Origin: Anas platyrhynchos
Taxonomy: Eukaryota > Chordata > Aves > Anseriformes > Anatidae
NCBI RefSeq assembly: GCF_047663525.1
Contig: NC_092601.1
Location: forward strand, 16,329,501 to 16,393,500
DNA length: 64,000 bases
Direction of reading: 5' to 3'
A program made the position numbers and the translations under genes. Position 1 is the first letter of the stretch, and each line of letters opens with the position of its first letter. The notes beneath the pieces are model-generated. The model did not search any database and was not told the origin of the DNA. It was given only the letters and a program-made list of their open reading frames with translations. Below are positions 61,976-64,000 of the stretch, piece by piece.

Positions 61976-62798
61976 ATGACGGCGAACGGGACGGCGGAGC
62001 CGGTGCAGATCCAATTCGGGCTGATCAACTGCAGCAACAAGTACCTGACGGCCGAGGCCTTCGGCTTCAAGGTGAACGCCTCGGCCGCCAGCATGAAGAA
62101 GAAGCAGATCTGGACGCTGGAGCAGGACGGCGAGGACTCCAGCGCCGTCCTCCTCAAGAGCCACCTGGGCCGCTACCTGGCGGCCGACAAGGACGGGCGG
62201 GTGAGCTGTGACAGCGAGGAGCCCGGCCCCGACTGCCGCTTCCTCGTGGTGGCCCACGGCGACGGCCGCTGGTCGCTGCAGTCCGAGCCCCACCGCCGCT
62301 TCTTCGGCGGCACCGAGGACCGCCTGTCCTGCTTCGCCCCCGCCGTCTCGGCCGCCGAGAAGTGGAGCGTGCACTTGGCCATGCACCCGCAGGCCAACCT
62401 CTACAGCCTGGCCCGCAAGCGGTACGCCCACCTCGGGCCTCGCCGCGACGAGCTGGCCGTGGACCGCGACGTGCCCTGGGGGGTGGACGCCCTCATCACC
62501 CTGCTCTTCGTGGAGCAGCGCTACAGCCTGCAGAGCTGCGACCACCGCCTGCTGCGCTGCGACGGCCGCCTCGTGCCCGCCGCCGAGCCCGGCACCGCCT
62601 TCACGCTGGAGTTTCGCTGCGGGAAGGTGGCTTTCCGGGATGGGGAGGGACGCTACCTGGCCCCCTCGGGTCCCAGCGGTACCCTGAAGGCGGGGAAGAG
62701 CAGCAAGGTGGGGAAGGACGAGCTCTTCGCCCTGGAGCAGAGCTGCCCGCAGGTCGTGCTGCGCGCCGGGAACGATCGCAACGTGTCCACCCGGCAAG
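61976..62798 (+). CDS. FSCN1: FSCN1, fascin exon 1 (gene continues past the window)
   Basis: Fascin cross-links parallel actin filaments into the tight bundles of filopodia, invadopodia and dendritic-cell processes. The 823-nt exon runs from ATG (GGCAGGATGAC) to the donor CGGCAAG|GTGAGG. It encodes residues 1-274 of about 493 plus one base of codon 275. Fascin has four beta-trefoil domains; this exon covers the first (about 8-139), the second (about 140-260) and the start of the third. The N-terminal actin-binding segment retains Ser39 followed by Met-Lys-Lys-Lys, the PKC-regulated site of vertebrate fascin-1. The frame is intact, very GC-rich and divergent in direction from ACTB. Exons 2-5 are outside the window. 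Confidence 0.98.
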
Positions 62799-64000
62799 GT
62801 GAGGGGATGGGGAGGAGGATGGGGTGGGAGAGGGATGGGGATGTGGGGAGGGATTGGGATGTGGAGAGGGATGGGGACGTGGAGATGGAGAGGTGGGGAT
62901 GTGGAGATGGAGAGATGGGGACATGGAGAGGGCTGGGGACATGGAGACGGAGAGATGGAGACGTGGAGAGGGATGGGGCCATGGAGATGGAGAGATGGGG
63001 ATGTGGAAACGGAGAGATGGGGCCATGGAGACGGAGGGCTGGGGGCACAGGGCAGTGCGCCCCCACGGTGCTCTCGGCATCGCCCCCAGCCCCCAGCCCT
63101 CCGGCACCGTCTCCTCGCCATCCCCAGCACCCCTCGGGCACCACAACCCCTCCGCGCCCCCCTGCATCCCTCGGGAGCTGTCCCCCCACGGGCACGGCCC
63201 CGTGACCCCGCTCCCTGCATCCCCCTGCAGCACGGTGTCTCCTCCGCACCCCCACATCCCTGGGGCGTCACTGCCCCCCGTGGTGCCCCCCCTGCAGCCC
63301 CCCAGCATGGGGACCCCTCCTGGGGCAGCAGCGACCCCGCAGGGTGCCCCCTGCCGCCCTCCTCCATGGCCATGTGAGGGGCTCCCCGCCCCTTGAGCCC
63401 CACAGACACCTCCCTGAAGCCCCCATTTCCCCGTGGCCCCCCCACCACAGCTCCCTGGGGTCCCTCCCCCTGCCCCCCCACATCCTGCCCCAGCCCCCTC
63501 CCACATCCCTCTCCCTCCCCCTGCGCCCCCCAGCACCCCCATCCCTGCTGCGTCGCCTCCTTGGGGTGCCCTGGAAAGGGGGGGACACACAGTGAGGGGC
63601 TGCCTGGGGGGCAGAGGGGATTTGGGGGGGGATTCATGGGGTCTTCCATTGCTGGGGAGGAGGCAGGGCTGCCGGCCGCCTCGCTGCCTCCAGAGCTCAT
63701 TGTTCACCAACAAAGCCCTTCCCAACCCCCCCCCTCACTGAGCATCTCTGGGCCACGCACCCTGATGCATGGGGCCCTGGGGGGGGGGCTGCGGTGCCCC
63801 CCGATGGGGCTGTGTCCCCCCTGATACATGGGGGGCGTGGGTGCCACCACCCCCCCGGTGCTGGCAGCAATCCATAAAATGGCTTCGCCGAATCTCTCGG
63901 CGGTGCGGGGCGGACGTGACCTACATGGAGCCGGCACAAAGGCGGCCGTGATGCTGCCACCACCTCTCCCCCACGTCCCCATGTCCCCGTGTCCCCATAT
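62799..64000 (+). other. FSCN1: FSCN1 intron 1 (5' part)
   Basis: It starts GTGAGG at the exon-1 donor and runs beyond the window end. Apart from the minisatellite at its start it is C-rich, with no sequence resembling fascin exon 2. Confidence 0.9.
62803..63047. repeat. Minisatellite at the start of FSCN1 intron 1
   Basis: Alternating 18- and 22-base units of the type GGGGACATGGAGAGGGAT and GGGGCCATGGAGATGGAGAGAT. At least six well-preserved units lie between 62920 and 63045, with more degenerate ones before. Purine-rich on the plus strand and without stops in one frame, so the exon-1 frame reads on artificially. Confidence 0.9.

Noticed and set aside
61592-63205. 537-codon plus-strand frame containing fascin exon 1
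   Set aside because: Only 61976-62798 is fascin. The upstream part is translated promoter and G-rich repeat, and the downstream part is intron-1 minisatellite beyond a clear GTGAGG donor.

Overview
The window is vertebrate nuclear DNA, almost certainly from a bird. Three protein-coding genes can be assembled exon by exon from the sequence. They lie in the order FBXL18 (minus strand), ACTB (minus strand), FSCN1 (plus strand, only exon 1 inside the window). This is the conserved amniote neighbourhood known from human 7p22 and chicken chromosome 14. Avian origin is supported by a CR1 LINE 3' end at about 10.45-10.72 kb, by an ACTB promoter and untranslated exon close to the well-known chicken beta-actin promoter, and by the very compact, GC-rich spacing. 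I cannot name the species, but ACTB exon 1 differs from the chicken sequence I know.

Layout. About 1-17 kb holds no coding sequence I can support: GC-rich, homopolymer-studded DNA with a few AT-rich, homeodomain-motif-rich islands, one CR1 fragment, and several minus-strand polyadenylation hexamers. By synteny it may be the 5' flank of TNRC18, which is not visible here. FBXL18 occupies about 18.6-36.5 kb: five coding exons with canonical splice sites sum to 2,250 nt, or 749 codons plus stop, from an N-terminal F-box to C-terminal leucine-rich repeats. Intron 4 is 11.3 kb and carries a strong imperfect palindrome. ACTB occupies 41.18-45.87 kb: one untranslated and five coding exons give exactly 375 residues, with the classical CCAAT/CArG/TATA promoter, the intron-1 CArG element and the 3'UTR zipcode. 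From 46.2 to 61.8 kb there is a gene-free spacer between the divergent ACTB and FSCN1 genes, rich in minisatellites and G/C or purine tracts. FSCN1 exon 1 encodes the first 274 residues of fascin; its promoter carries four tandem TATA-like units.

Functionally, ACTB encodes the cytoplasmic actin monomer, FSCN1 the protein that cross-links actin filaments into bundles, and FBXL18 an SCF ubiquitin-ligase substrate receptor. Actin and fascin both act in the cell cortex. Most long open frames in this window are by-products of GC-rich, stop-poor DNA and tandem repeats, and are not annotated.

No wholly new multi-gene system was found. The points most worth a second look are the tandem TATA array of FSCN1, three tandem YY1/TISU elements that create competing FBXL18 start codons, the intronic palindrome at 28.6 kb, an in-frame exon-like segment downstream of FBXL18, and two perfect distal CArG boxes.
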